Origin: Asticcacaulis solisilvae | GTDB taxonomy: Bacteria; Pseudomonadota; Alphaproteobacteria; Caulobacterales; Caulobacteraceae | Assembly (NCBI RefSeq): GCF_017875235.1 | Contig: NZ_JAGGMI010000004.1 | Span: forward strand, 1-64,000 | DNA: 64,000 bases | Direction: 5' to 3' | In this document: one piece after another, positions 27,501 through 34,774 of the stretch | Layout: each line of letters starts with the position of its first letter | How positions within the stretch are numbered: position 1 is the first letter of the stretch | Position numbers and translations under genes: made by a program | The notes under the pieces: model-generated | Database searches by the model: none | What the model was told of the DNA's origin: nothing | What the model saw: the letters and a program-made list of their open reading frames with translations, nothing else

Positions 27501-27630
27501 GACCGTCTCACTCGATGCCTATAACCTCACCAACTCCTTCCGTAAGGAGTATCAAGGGGATGAGCGGATGATCCGTCAGATCGACTATGACGGTCAGACC
27601 TTCACCGCCAGCGTCAAGGCCACCTTCTAA
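24559..27630 (+). CDS. TonB-dependent receptor, Xanthomonas/Caulobacter type
   Basis: A 1023-residue outer-membrane receptor. It has a signal peptide ending near AHAAAAQD, a TonB box-like VVVVTGFKKSY, and KRNNIEISDGISSDGLGRFPDLNVGEALQRIPGI split over residues 57-93, typical of the large Caulobacter/Xanthomonas carbohydrate receptor subfamily. The C terminus ends in Phe (TASVKATF). It has two operator-like sites upstream, one shared with inositol genes and one with GH89. It is therefore the best candidate for import of the oligosaccharide or inositol glycoside processed by the glycosidases. A strong terminator follows at 27747. Confidence 0.93.
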   Translation: MLLGSKISGRRFRLALLGATILAGAAHAAAAQDTAQAADNDVVVVTGFKKSYADAVKAKRNNIEISDGISSDGLGRFPDLNVGEALQRIPGIQINREAEGRNATIGLRGMPGYYARTTLNGQAFAEPPYVTTTGGADGTPLGAFNSDIFTAFSIQKSPMANSQSGGLSGNIDMQISPALGRRDGGFAKVAYEYNTNGKLGAPAYTIGYNKHINSDFAVFGTYAYRKENFRRDTLRYNGYNRLTLAQSKLTAQQFADAYGAYYGTTASSTTFTLAQALGASSTSNPWTAPSNVGSLSQNGIWALGLMRQYTRMNVGTLQSASAGAEWKVNDNLKFGVTAYHSDRDLPDTVQYFLLNDPFGTATVEPLSTPVVMSNGYSVVQRTRNTNFDAKTSTRLFSQKQSADGVFLNGEWKDEKWRFSGVIAATKSSNYSEETEMDLRTVTLGGTASNGLVEIMDTGLGELDDYFQSVTPGPQNVMPIMPFRAAANAAGFQAGYWNWAPNQPDNLFTSDGRYLLHVGGTHQYAEKAVNSVQFDVERQVDFGPITSIQAGIRSESNEYEKHGVRNMAYGIQTQNITSAMLIRAPSVDDFMEGKAPINKDWLTIDPIPFMNAIRPVTQYDNGGLSDLGFNIFYADGGFANNNYKVTNTLAEAYVQAKYDTNIFGHRVRGNFGVRSESTDYEVTTLDRTARTTSNGGVGALSDYTWHTFSKKYSHILPSAIAVVDVIDNLVFRTAYYKTYVRPDPQSSSPIRSYGFSNNSAESTLTQTVTNVNINLANGQLKPYTADNFDLSLEWYNRPNGLVSFAYFKKKLSNRVAGIADPAILCPADGSDWGFGPLTWNGTYCSAPTANDVVNGVPNSYRIFASGNQNIDAPTYVSGIEFNIQQNLDFLPGFWKNFGGSFNYAFTQAKQTGGAAAPFPGISKHAYNAIVFYETTKFGIRGVYNWRSEYNLDGSGTSYGLARNAAARGQLDLSASYNINDRVTVSLDAYNLTNSFRKEYQGDERMIRQIDYDGQTFTASVKATF

Positions 27631-27746
27631 TGGTCCAACGGCCGGGATGATCTCCGTCCCGGCCGTTACTCCACGGTCCGGACGCGTCTCCCTTGTTCCG
27701 GATCGAAAGCGTTTGACATTTTCCGGAGTGCCAGACGACCTTCCCT

Positions 27747-27778
27747 ACAGCCTGACCTTCGGTCAGGCTGTTTTTTTA
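27747..27778 (+). terminator. Rho-independent terminator of the TonB receptor gene
   Basis: ACAGCCTGACC and GGTCAGGCTGT form a perfect stem closed by a C-TTCG-G tetraloop (27747-27771), followed by a run of eight T that starts within the stem end. It is about 115 bases after the receptor stop. Confidence 0.92.
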
Positions 27779-27884
27779 TAAGGCGCGCCGGTACCTGCTC
27801 GCGGCCGGTGACCAGCTTGGATTAAGGCCGGCCTGACGATTGCGCGCCTCACAATGGAACAATATTATCATTTTTATAAAAAAT

Positions 27885-27916
27885 GAAATTGACGTTTCCC
27901 AAGACCTGACCTAGAT
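27885..27916 (+). promoter_or_regulatory. promoter with overlapping IolR-like operator for the candidate small RNA
   Basis: GAAATTGACGTTTC (27885-27898) is a GGAAT-N4-ATTYC-type dyad. Inside it TTGACG (27889-27894) matches the Caulobacter housekeeping -35. CTAGAT (27911-27916) follows after 16 bases, within CCTAGATTC, close to the GCTANAWC -10 pattern. Predicted transcription start is about 27922. Confidence 0.55.
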
Positions 27917-27921
27917 TCGAC

Positions 27922-28107
27922 GAACAGCCAAGACGCTCGATCCCGCAAATTGGCCGCGAATTTCTGGAAGTTTTCCCAATCCGTCCGCTCACTCAACGCA
28001 GCGACCTGCCGGTGAGCGACGCCCTCGAACCCGTCAGCACGACCTTTCCAACTCCCTAATTCGTGCTGAACCTGCAAGCCCGGCATCGCGTATGCCGGGC
28101 TTTTTTT
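27922..28107 (+). ncRNA. candidate small regulatory RNA in the inositol locus
   Basis: A unit of about 185 nt bounded by the promoter-like element at 27885-27916 and a perfect intrinsic terminator at 28078-28107. It contains no ATG, and no GTG frame in it longer than about 18 codons is preceded by a ribosome binding site. It is separated from the upstream receptor gene by that gene's own strong terminator, and runs opposite to iolB, stopping 30 bases short of the iolB stop codon. A pyrimidine-rich stretch (CTTTCCAACTCCCTAA, about 28044-28059) could pair with ribosome binding sites. I know of no named RNA family that matches. The promoter's operator-like dyad suggests it responds to inositol. 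Confidence 0.55.
28078..28107 (+). terminator. Rho-independent terminator of the candidate small RNA
   Basis: GCCCGGCAT-cgcgt-ATGCCGGGC forms a perfect 9-bp stem followed by seven T. On the minus strand the hairpin is not followed by T, so it does not serve the iolCDEB operon. Confidence 0.9.
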
Positions 28108-28137
28108 GCGGGCTAAGCACACTTTTGGCATGTCGCC

Positions 28138-28941
28138 TTAGCCGGCGACGATCCATTCGTGCGCCGGATCGTTGCGGAAAATCCACCGGCGCTCGGGCCC
28201 GGCCATGACATTGAGATAGTAGAGATCATAGCCATGCGCGGTGCCGACCGGATGGTAGCCGCGCGGCACCATGACGACGTCGCCGTCCTCGATCAGGACC
28301 GCTTCGTCCAGTGAGCGGTCGTCGGTATAGACGCGCTGGAAGGCAAAGCCCTGCGACGGGTTAAGCCGGTGATAATAGGTCTCTTCCAGCGCCGTCTCCA
28401 TCCCCGCCTCTGCTGTGTCATGCTTGTGCGGCGGATAGCTCGACCAGTGCCCGGACGGCGTCACGACCTCGACGACCAGCAGGCTGTGCGCCGGCCTGTC
28501 CTGAGGCAGAATATTGCGGATGTAACGCGTATTGGTGCCGCCTCCGCGCACCTCCCGGCTCATTTCCGGGCCGGGAATGGCGCGCGCCTCAAAGCCCGGC
28601 GCGCCAGGCGCGGTGCACACGGCCAGCTCGACATCGGACAGGGCGCGAACCGTGTAGTCTTTGCCTGGCGGCACAAACACGGCGCCTGGCGGCGCATCGT
28701 CAAAAGGTGACGCCCGGCCGCCAATTGCCGAGAACAGTTTATCCGCCACTGTGATATCGGCGGTTCCAGCAACCAGTACCAGACAGGTTTCGCGCGTCCC
28801 TTCTTGCCCTGTAAAGGTCTGGCCCCGTGACAGCCTCACGACGGAAAAACCGACATGCCCCCAGCCGGCGCTCTCCGGCGTGACGGTCAGCACCCGGCCC
28901 GCTTCGTCCGGCGCGTGCGGCCGGACCCTGAGGGTGCTCAT
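28138..28941 (-). CDS. iolB: 5-deoxy-glucuronate isomerase
   Basis: A 267-residue cupin-fold protein of the IolB/KduI family. The metal-binding region is visible as SSYPPHKHD near residue 165, and EETYYHRLNPSQGFAFQRVYTDD is typical of IolB. It converts 5-deoxy-glucuronate to 5-dehydro-2-deoxy-gluconate. It is the last gene of the minus-strand iolCDEB operon, and its start overlaps the iolE stop as ATGA. Confidence 0.93.
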   Translation of the reverse strand: MSTLRVRPHAPDEAGRVLTVTPESAGWGHVGFSVVRLSRGQTFTGQEGTRETCLVLVAGTADITVADKLFSAIGGRASPFDDAPPGAVFVPPGKDYTVRALSDVELAVCTAPGAPGFEARAIPGPEMSREVRGGGTNTRYIRNILPQDRPAHSLLVVEVVTPSGHWSSYPPHKHDTAEAGMETALEETYYHRLNPSQGFAFQRVYTDDRSLDEAVLIEDGDVVMVPRGYHPVGTAHGYDLYYLNVMAGPERRWIFRNDPAHEWIVAG

Positions 28942-29843
28942 GCCGCGACCGCTTCGACCAGGCCGGCCCTGCGCGCGGCGTCCTTCAGGGTCTTCAGCCC
29001 CATCTCGGCATAGGTGCGCGGATCGGCCTTGGCCGGGTCCTGTTCGGCCTCGATAATGATCCAGCCGCTATATTGAATGGCCTTCAGGCCCTGCATGACG
29101 CGGTCGAAGTCGATCGAGCCGTCGCCGGGAACGGTGAACATCCCGGCCAGCACGCCGTTCAGGAAGCTGTCGTCCTTGCCGGCCGTGGCGTCGAAGACGG
29201 GCTGACGCACATCCTTGCAATGGACGTGGACGATCCGTTCCGGACGGCTGGCGATCACCTGATGCGGATCGATGCCGCCCAGGACGGCATGGCCGGTGTC
29301 GAGCGTGACGCCGACATTGCCGCCGGTGTGGCGGAAGAAGGCCTCAAGGTCCGCGGCGTCCTGGACGACCGTGCCGAGATGGTAGTGATAGGCCAGCTTC
29401 AGTCCGCGCGCGCCGACATAGTCGGCCACGGCGCTCAGGCGGGCGCCAAACCGCGCCCAGCCGGCTTCGTCGAGATGCGGCCGGTCTTTCAGCGGCGTCT
29501 GCATCTGGCCGTGGATGGCGTTGCTGGTCTCAGCGATGACAAAGACCCGGCTGCCCATGGCCAGCAGCAGGGCGAGATGGTCCTGAAGCGCGGCGATTTC
29601 CGCCTCGGCGTCGCGCGTCAGAAGCTCACAGCTGTACCAGCCGCCGACGAGATCGAGGTTGAAGCGGCCGAGAAGCGCCTTCAGCACGGCGGGATCCTTC
29701 GGGAAGGCGCCGCCCAGTTCCGAGCCGGCGAAGCCGATCTCGGCAATGTCCTTCAGCACGTTCTCGAGCGGCGTATCCCCGCCCAGCTCAGGCATGTCGT
29801 CATTGATCCAGGCAATAGGGCTGACGCCAAATTGGATGCTCAT
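28938..29843 (-). CDS. iolE: inosose dehydratase
   Basis: A 301-residue TIM-barrel protein of the xylose isomerase-like/AP endonuclease 2 superfamily. It starts MSIQFGVSPIAWINDDMPELGG, the typical IolE N terminus. Metal-binding positions are suggested by YHYHLGTVV, LDTGHAVLGG and IVHVHCKDVR. It dehydrates 2-keto-myo-inositol to the trihydroxy dione used by IolD. I chose the ATG at 29843, which overlaps the iolD stop as ATGA, over a longer in-frame reading from 29969. Confidence 0.92.
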   Translation of the reverse strand: MSIQFGVSPIAWINDDMPELGGDTPLENVLKDIAEIGFAGSELGGAFPKDPAVLKALLGRFNLDLVGGWYSCELLTRDAEAEIAALQDHLALLLAMGSRVFVIAETSNAIHGQMQTPLKDRPHLDEAGWARFGARLSAVADYVGARGLKLAYHYHLGTVVQDAADLEAFFRHTGGNVGVTLDTGHAVLGGIDPHQVIASRPERIVHVHCKDVRQPVFDATAGKDDSFLNGVLAGMFTVPGDGSIDFDRVMQGLKAIQYSGWIIIEAEQDPAKADPRTYAEMGLKTLKDAARRAGLVEAVAA

Positions 29844-31699
29844 TGGAGATTTTCCCAACCTTTCCCGAGTTCTATGTCTTTTCCGATTTCCGAGCGCTTT
29901 TGCGCGTAGGCAGCGCGGGCGGAGCGCACCGCCGCAGATGTCGACACTTCCGGAACAGCGACGTCCCACCAGGTCCCGCCGGCGTCGGTGCCGGCCGTCG
30001 CATCAGTCTCGATCACGATCACCTTCACCCCGGGCACAGTTGCGGCGCGGCCGATCGCCTCTTCGAGCGCCGCGATGTCCGCGACCTTTTCAGCCTTGGC
30101 GCCCATCGCGGCTGCATGCGCCACGAAGTCGATGTCCGGCATCACTTTTTGCCAGCTGTCGGTCAGGCGATTGTTAAACGGCTCACCGCCCACCGACCGC
30201 TGGAGCCGGTGAATGCAGCCGAAGGCACGATTGTCGACGACGATAAGGGTAAGATCGACGCCCATCATCACCGCCGTGGCGATCTCGGAATTCATCATCA
30301 GGTAGCTGCCGTCACCGACCAGGACGTAGACCGGGCGGCTGGGCTCAACCAGGGCGACCCCAAGTCCACCGGCAATCTCGTAGCCCATGCAGGAATATCC
30401 GTATTCCATGTGATATCCGCCCGAGACGCGCGTGCGCCAGATCTTGTGCATATCCCCGGGAAGACCACCGGCCGCGGCCACGACGATGGCGTTCGGGTCG
30501 GCCGTGCGCATGAGCGCGCCAAGAACGCGGGCTTCCGTCGCCTGTCCCGTGGGGGCGATCAACGCGTCGATGACAGCGTCCCAACCCTGTCGCGCGCGCC
30601 GCACCTGGTCCGTCCAGGCGGCCGGTGCGGAATAGTCCAGGTCAAGCGCTTCCAGAATGGCACAGACATCGCCGACGACCGGCAAGGCGTCGAACTTATA
30701 GGCATCGAACGCCGCGACATTGACAGCGGCCAGCCTGGCATCCGGCCGGAAAAGCGAGGCCGAGGCGGTCGTGAAGTCCTGGAGACGCGTGCCCAGCGCC
30801 AGGATGAGATCGGCCTCGGCCGCCGCCTGGTTCGCCGCGTCAGTCCCGGTGACGCCAACAGCGCCCAGGTTCAGCGGATGGTCATAAGGGATCGCACCCT
30901 TGCCGGCCTGGGTTTCGCAAAAGGGTATGCCATGACGTTCGGAAAACGCCGCCACCGCTTCTTCGGCGCCTGAATAACGCACGCCACCGCCGACGATCAT
31001 GAGCGGCTTTTTCGCCGCGGCGACGCGGTCTTTCAATGCCGCAAGCGACGTCGCGTCCGCGGGCGGTCTGCGGATCAGCCATATCCGGGGCGTGAAGAAG
31101 CTTTCCGGAAAATCAAAGGCCTCGGCCTGCACGTCCTGGCACAAAGCCAGGGTGACCGGGCCGCAGTCAGCCGGATCGGTCAGGACCGCCATGGCTCTCG
31201 GGAGAGCTTTCAGGATCTGTTCCGGCCGCGTGATCCGGTCGAAATAGCGCGATACCGGCCGGAAGCAGTCGTTGGCCGAGACCGTGCCGTCGCCGAAGTC
31301 TTCGATCTGCTGCAGGACCGGGTCGGGGCGGCGCGAGGCGAAGACATCGCCTGGCAAAAACAGGACGGGCAGGCGGTTGACGTGAGCCAGCGCGGCCGCC
31401 GTCACCATGTTCGTCGCGCCAGGCCCGATGGAGGTCGTGCAGACAAAGGCCCGCTGGCGTTTCCACTGCTTGGCGTAGGCGATGGCGGCATGCGCCATGC
31501 CTTGTTCGTTATGGGCCCGGTAGGTTGGCAGGGCGTCGCGCCATTCATAGAGCGCCTCGCCCAAGCCGGCGACATTGCCATGCCCGAAAATGGCCCATAC
31601 GCCTGGGAAAAACGGCAGCACGCCGTTTTCCGTCTCCACGGATTGCGCCACCAGGTAGCGCGTCAGGGCCTGGGCCATGGTCAGCCGGATGTGGCTCAC
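29840..31699 (-). CDS. iolD: 3D-(3,5/4)-trihydroxycyclohexane-1,2-dione hydrolase
   Basis: A 619-residue thiamine-diphosphate enzyme. It has the acetolactate-synthase-like layout, with conserved Glu in NEQGMAHAAIAYAKQ near residue 50 and the ThDP-binding VGDGSYLMMNSEIATAVMMG motif near residue 470. It opens the cyclitol ring to give 5-deoxy-glucuronate. Start and stop overlap iolC and iolE by 4 bases each, so the operon is translationally coupled throughout. Confidence 0.94.
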   Translation of the reverse strand: MSHIRLTMAQALTRYLVAQSVETENGVLPFFPGVWAIFGHGNVAGLGEALYEWRDALPTYRAHNEQGMAHAAIAYAKQWKRQRAFVCTTSIGPGATNMVTAAALAHVNRLPVLFLPGDVFASRRPDPVLQQIEDFGDGTVSANDCFRPVSRYFDRITRPEQILKALPRAMAVLTDPADCGPVTLALCQDVQAEAFDFPESFFTPRIWLIRRPPADATSLAALKDRVAAAKKPLMIVGGGVRYSGAEEAVAAFSERHGIPFCETQAGKGAIPYDHPLNLGAVGVTGTDAANQAAAEADLILALGTRLQDFTTASASLFRPDARLAAVNVAAFDAYKFDALPVVGDVCAILEALDLDYSAPAAWTDQVRRARQGWDAVIDALIAPTGQATEARVLGALMRTADPNAIVVAAAGGLPGDMHKIWRTRVSGGYHMEYGYSCMGYEIAGGLGVALVEPSRPVYVLVGDGSYLMMNSEIATAVMMGVDLTLIVVDNRAFGCIHRLQRSVGGEPFNNRLTDSWQKVMPDIDFVAHAAAMGAKAEKVADIAALEEAIGRAATVPGVKVIVIETDATAGTDAGGTWWDVAVPEVSTSAAVRSARAAYAQKRSEIGKDIELGKGWENLQ

Positions 31700-33651
31700 G
31701 CCGCCGTTTCCTTTATGCTCGACGGCCTGGAAACGCCGTCAGGGGCCGCCCGCCGCATCTCCTGCCAACCCGAGACCAGCCGGGACAGCTTCTTCGCCAT
31801 TTCACGCACGGCGCTATCGTCATCGATCGTCCCGGTCAACCATTGGGCAGCCACATCATGGAAGATGGTGCGGCCGATGGCAAAGCCTTTCACGCATGAG
31901 AAGCCAGCCGAGGTCTCAAAGGCGCGCAACAGTTCGTCCTCCGGCGCCGACTGGCCCAGGACGACGATGCCGCGGCACAGCGGATCATTGGCCGACACGA
32001 CCGCGTCGATGTTTGTCCATACGGCCGTATCGGCGACAGGCTCCAGCTTCCACCAGTCCGGCTTGATGCCCAGGTCGTACATGCGCTGGATCGCACGGCT
32101 GCGGGTCTGGGCGTCGGCGGGCATGTCCGGCGGCAGGATGAGTTCGAGAAGCAACTCATGGCCCGACTTGCGGCAGGCGTCGAACAGGATGACGAGCTGG
32201 CTTTCCTGCTCGGCCCGCAGGCCCGCCTCATCATCGGGATGATAGAAGACCAGGCATTTCACGACGTGATTGGCAGGCCAGGAGTTGAGTTCCAGGCCGA
32301 CGTCCGGCCCGGTTTCAAAGCGCAGCGGACGGGATTTCGGCACCTCTACGGGCCGGCCGATCCAGTAGGTCGTGTGCGCGGCCTCGCTCAGGGCCTCCGC
32401 GCCGTACTTGCCGTCCAGCAGCACACCGAAGGTTTCATTGCCGTTGGCGAGATCGTCGACGGCGCGCAGGGCCAGCCGCTTGAAGGCGGACACCCGGCTC
32501 AGGTCCGCGCCGAATTCGGCCGCGAGTTCCTCGAACTGAAAACGATGATCCATGGCCAGCACGGTCAGCGACTCGTAATCGCGGTGGCGCGTCGTCGCCC
32601 AGTGAATATGATCGAGGGCCTCGATGGCGTCCGCCGCCATCGGATGGCGCGCCTGAAGGAAGGCTTCGAGCTCACGGAAGGTTGGCATGGCCGGCGCACA
32701 GCCATGCCGGGTGACCACGATGGCGCCGCAGGCATTGCCCCATAGGCCGCATGTATAAAGGTCTTCGCCCCGCAGCCAGCCCCGCAGGAATCCGGCGCTG
32801 AACGCATCCCCGGCGCCGAGGACATTCATGACCTCGATCGGGAAACCCGGAACGGTGAGCGCTTCATTAACCTGATCCGGTATCTCGCCGTCGAAGATGG
32901 CGCAGCCTTCCGCGCCCAGCTTGCAGACCAGGATGGCATTCGAGACCTTGCGGATGGCCTTCAGGGCGTCGATGACGTTTTCCTGCCCACCGAGAATGCG
33001 GATTTCCTCTTCGGTCCCGATAATGAGATCGCAGAGCGGCGCGACGGTGGCGAGGCGCTGCGTAACCTCCGTATTGGACACGTAGCGCTGTTCGCCCATG
33101 TCCCGGGATGTTAGGCCCCACAGCACCGGACGATAGTCGATGTCGAAAATAACCTTGCCGCCCGCTGCCTTTACGGTCCGGACCGCCTGGAGACTGGCGT
33201 CAAAGACGTTCGGCCGCGAAAGGTGCGTACCATCGATGACCAGCGACCGGGCGGAAGCCAGCCAGCTGGGGTCGATATCGGCGATGTCGATCGCCATGTC
33301 CGCGCAGTTCTCACGGTAGAAGATGAGCGGGAAAGTCTCCTTGTCGACAATCCCGAGGATAACCAGGGCGGTAAGGCGCTCCGCGTCGGAAACCACACCT
33401 GTGGTATCAACGCCTTCCTTTGCAAGGGTTTCCAGGATGAAGCGCCCCATATGGTCGGCGCCGACCCGGGTTACCAGCCCGGCGCTCAGCCCCAGCCGGG
33501 CGGCGCCGATCGCGGTATTGGTCGGACTTCCACCGACATATTTGGCGAAGGACGCCATGTCCTCGAGGCGGCCGCCAATCTGCCCGCCATACAAATCGAC
33601 GCTGGAACGGCCGAGCGTAATAACGTCTGGTCCCGTCTGCCTGGCATCCAT
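31696..33651 (-). CDS. iolC: bifunctional 5-dehydro-2-deoxygluconokinase / 5-dehydro-2-deoxyphosphogluconate aldolase
   Basis: A 651-residue fusion. The N-terminal half (about 1-330) is a PfkB-family kinase starting VITLGRSSVDLYGGQIGGRLEDM, with the ATP/anion-hole motif NVLGAGDAFSAGFLRGW near residue 270. The C-terminal half (about 340-640) is the DUF2090-type aldolase domain, with VLAMDHRFQFEELA and GLRAEQESQLVILFDAC. The fusion is common in proteobacteria and supplies the last two inositol-specific steps, to dihydroxyacetone phosphate and malonate semialdehyde. No separate iolJ is therefore needed. First gene of iolCDEB; two operator-like sites lie upstream. Confidence 0.93.
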   Translation of the reverse strand: MDARQTGPDVITLGRSSVDLYGGQIGGRLEDMASFAKYVGGSPTNTAIGAARLGLSAGLVTRVGADHMGRFILETLAKEGVDTTGVVSDAERLTALVILGIVDKETFPLIFYRENCADMAIDIADIDPSWLASARSLVIDGTHLSRPNVFDASLQAVRTVKAAGGKVIFDIDYRPVLWGLTSRDMGEQRYVSNTEVTQRLATVAPLCDLIIGTEEEIRILGGQENVIDALKAIRKVSNAILVCKLGAEGCAIFDGEIPDQVNEALTVPGFPIEVMNVLGAGDAFSAGFLRGWLRGEDLYTCGLWGNACGAIVVTRHGCAPAMPTFRELEAFLQARHPMAADAIEALDHIHWATTRHRDYESLTVLAMDHRFQFEELAAEFGADLSRVSAFKRLALRAVDDLANGNETFGVLLDGKYGAEALSEAAHTTYWIGRPVEVPKSRPLRFETGPDVGLELNSWPANHVVKCLVFYHPDDEAGLRAEQESQLVILFDACRKSGHELLLELILPPDMPADAQTRSRAIQRMYDLGIKPDWWKLEPVADTAVWTNIDAVVSANDPLCRGIVVLGQSAPEDELLRAFETSAGFSCVKGFAIGRTIFHDVAAQWLTGTIDDDSAVREMAKKLSRLVSGWQEMRRAAPDGVSRPSSIKETAA

Positions 33652-33695
33652 TTGTCGGTTCCCTTCCCCACGGCTAAGCCACCATTTATCGATAT

Positions 33696-33738
33696 GGAAT
33701 ATTTATTCCTTCTTATTAGAAAATGCAATTGTCATTTC
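33696..33738. promoter_or_regulatory. two candidate IolR operators upstream of iolC
   Basis: GGAATATTTATTCC (33696-33709, perfect arms) and GCAATTGTCATTTC (33725-33738, imperfect) lie in the 100 bases between the regulator stop and the iolC start. Both fit GGAAT-N4-ATTYC. They should control the iolCDEB operon independently of the upstream regulator gene. Confidence 0.6.
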
Positions 33739-33752
33739 ACCAACACGCACAA

Positions 33753-34634
33753 CTAGTTGTCGTGTTCCTGGCTGGCAAACGCATAAGAGATCACAAGACT
33801 CTGGACGAGACAGAGGGTCGCGGTGAGCGACCGGAAGGAGCGCACCTCGGCATCCCGGACAAGCAGGACCTGCCCGGACCCCTTGACCAGTGGGGAGACG
33901 TTCGAATCCGTAATGGACAGGATCGGCGCCCCACGTTCCAGCGCGATGGCGTGGCACTTGACCGTCTCCTCGGCATAGGGCCGGAAGCTGATGGCGATGA
34001 GAAGGTCGTCGGGCTGGATGCCGCGAATCTGATTCGCCCATAATCCGCCGGTGCCGTCGATAAAGCATGTGCGCTTGCCGGCGCGTTGCAGCGCGTAGGC
34101 CAGGTATGACGCGGGCGGGAAGGCGCGCCGGAAACCGGCGATATAGACCGTGCTGGCCTGGGCGATCGCCGCATTGGCTTCGCGTATCTGGGCGGCGCTG
34201 ATCGACTGGCGCAAATGATTGAGCGACACCAGGTCCGCTTCGACATATTCCCCCAGGATATTGTCCGTCGCGCCGTCCGCCTCGCCGCTGGCCGCCGTGA
34301 ACTGCCGCGCACGCTCGCCATAGGCCAGCGTCATATGGTTGGCGAGAAGCTCGTCCCGGATCACCTTCTGCATCTGCGAGGCGCCGGGATAGCCCAGGAT
34401 CTTGGCGAACCGGACGATGGCCGAAGGCTGGACATCCGCACGTTCCGCGATCACGGCCAGCGTTTCGAAGGCGACGTCCTCCGGCTTGTCCAGGACAAAG
34501 GTCGCCACCTGCTTCATACGCCTGGACAGGTCTTCATATACCTGGACGATCGTCGACCTCAGGGTCTCAAGGGTGTCCGGCGCCTCAACCGTGGTATCAG
34601 GATCGCCATCCTCGCCTAACATATCTGCGCTCAT
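33753..34634 (-). CDS. iolR: RpiR-family transcriptional regulator of inositol catabolism
   Basis: A 293-residue RpiR-type regulator. It has an N-terminal helix-turn-helix domain (about residues 25-100; FETLAVIAERADVQPSAIVRF) and a C-terminal SIS sugar-phosphate-binding domain (VYIAGFRRAFPPASYLAYAL; LLIAISFRPYAEETV). RpiR-family IolR proteins repress inositol genes in Sinorhizobium and Caulobacter. It lies directly upstream of iolCDEB and is divergent from iolG. A GGAAT-N4-ATTCC-type site 21 bases before its start suggests autoregulation. Confidence 0.88.
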   Translation of the reverse strand: MSADMLGEDGDPDTTVEAPDTLETLRSTIVQVYEDLSRRMKQVATFVLDKPEDVAFETLAVIAERADVQPSAIVRFAKILGYPGASQMQKVIRDELLANHMTLAYGERARQFTAASGEADGATDNILGEYVEADLVSLNHLRQSISAAQIREANAAIAQASTVYIAGFRRAFPPASYLAYALQRAGKRTCFIDGTGGLWANQIRGIQPDDLLIAISFRPYAEETVKCHAIALERGAPILSITDSNVSPLVKGSGQVLLVRDAEVRSFRSLTATLCLVQSLVISYAFASQEHDN

Positions 34635-34654
34635 ATTCTCAATCGTCTCATTTT

Positions 34655-34740
34655 AGAATTCTTATTCCAAGCTTGCGGCTTGACTTTAGTATGATAACCG
34701 TAACATCATAAAATCATTCCAACAATGGAATAAAAATTTC
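34655..34740. promoter_or_regulatory. two candidate IolR operators in the iolR-iolG divergent region
   Basis: AGAATTCTTATTCC (34655-34668), within TTAGAAT-TCTT-ATTCCAA, and GGAATAAAAATTTC (34727-34740). A further dyad ATTCCA-acaa-TGGAAT (34716-34731) overlaps the second. A TTGACT (34680-34685) between them is a possible iolG -35 box, with no clear -10. Confidence 0.6.
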
Positions 34741-34774
34741 GGGCGTCCGCAAAGGACGCCATACACAGGAGCAC

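Larger units (their letters stand above)
27631..28137. other. region between the TonB receptor and iolB
   Basis: 507 bases without a protein gene. It contains, in order on the plus strand, the receptor terminator (27747-27778), a promoter-like element with a candidate IolR operator (27885-27916), a non-coding stretch and a second strong terminator (28078-28107). No ATG-initiated frame with a ribosome binding site exists between that promoter and terminator. Confidence 0.7.

Noticed and set aside
27874-28131. 85-codon minus-strand frame between iolB and the TonB receptor
   Set aside because: It starts just inside the terminator flank, has no ribosome binding site, and covers the candidate small RNA unit. 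The composition is not protein-like.
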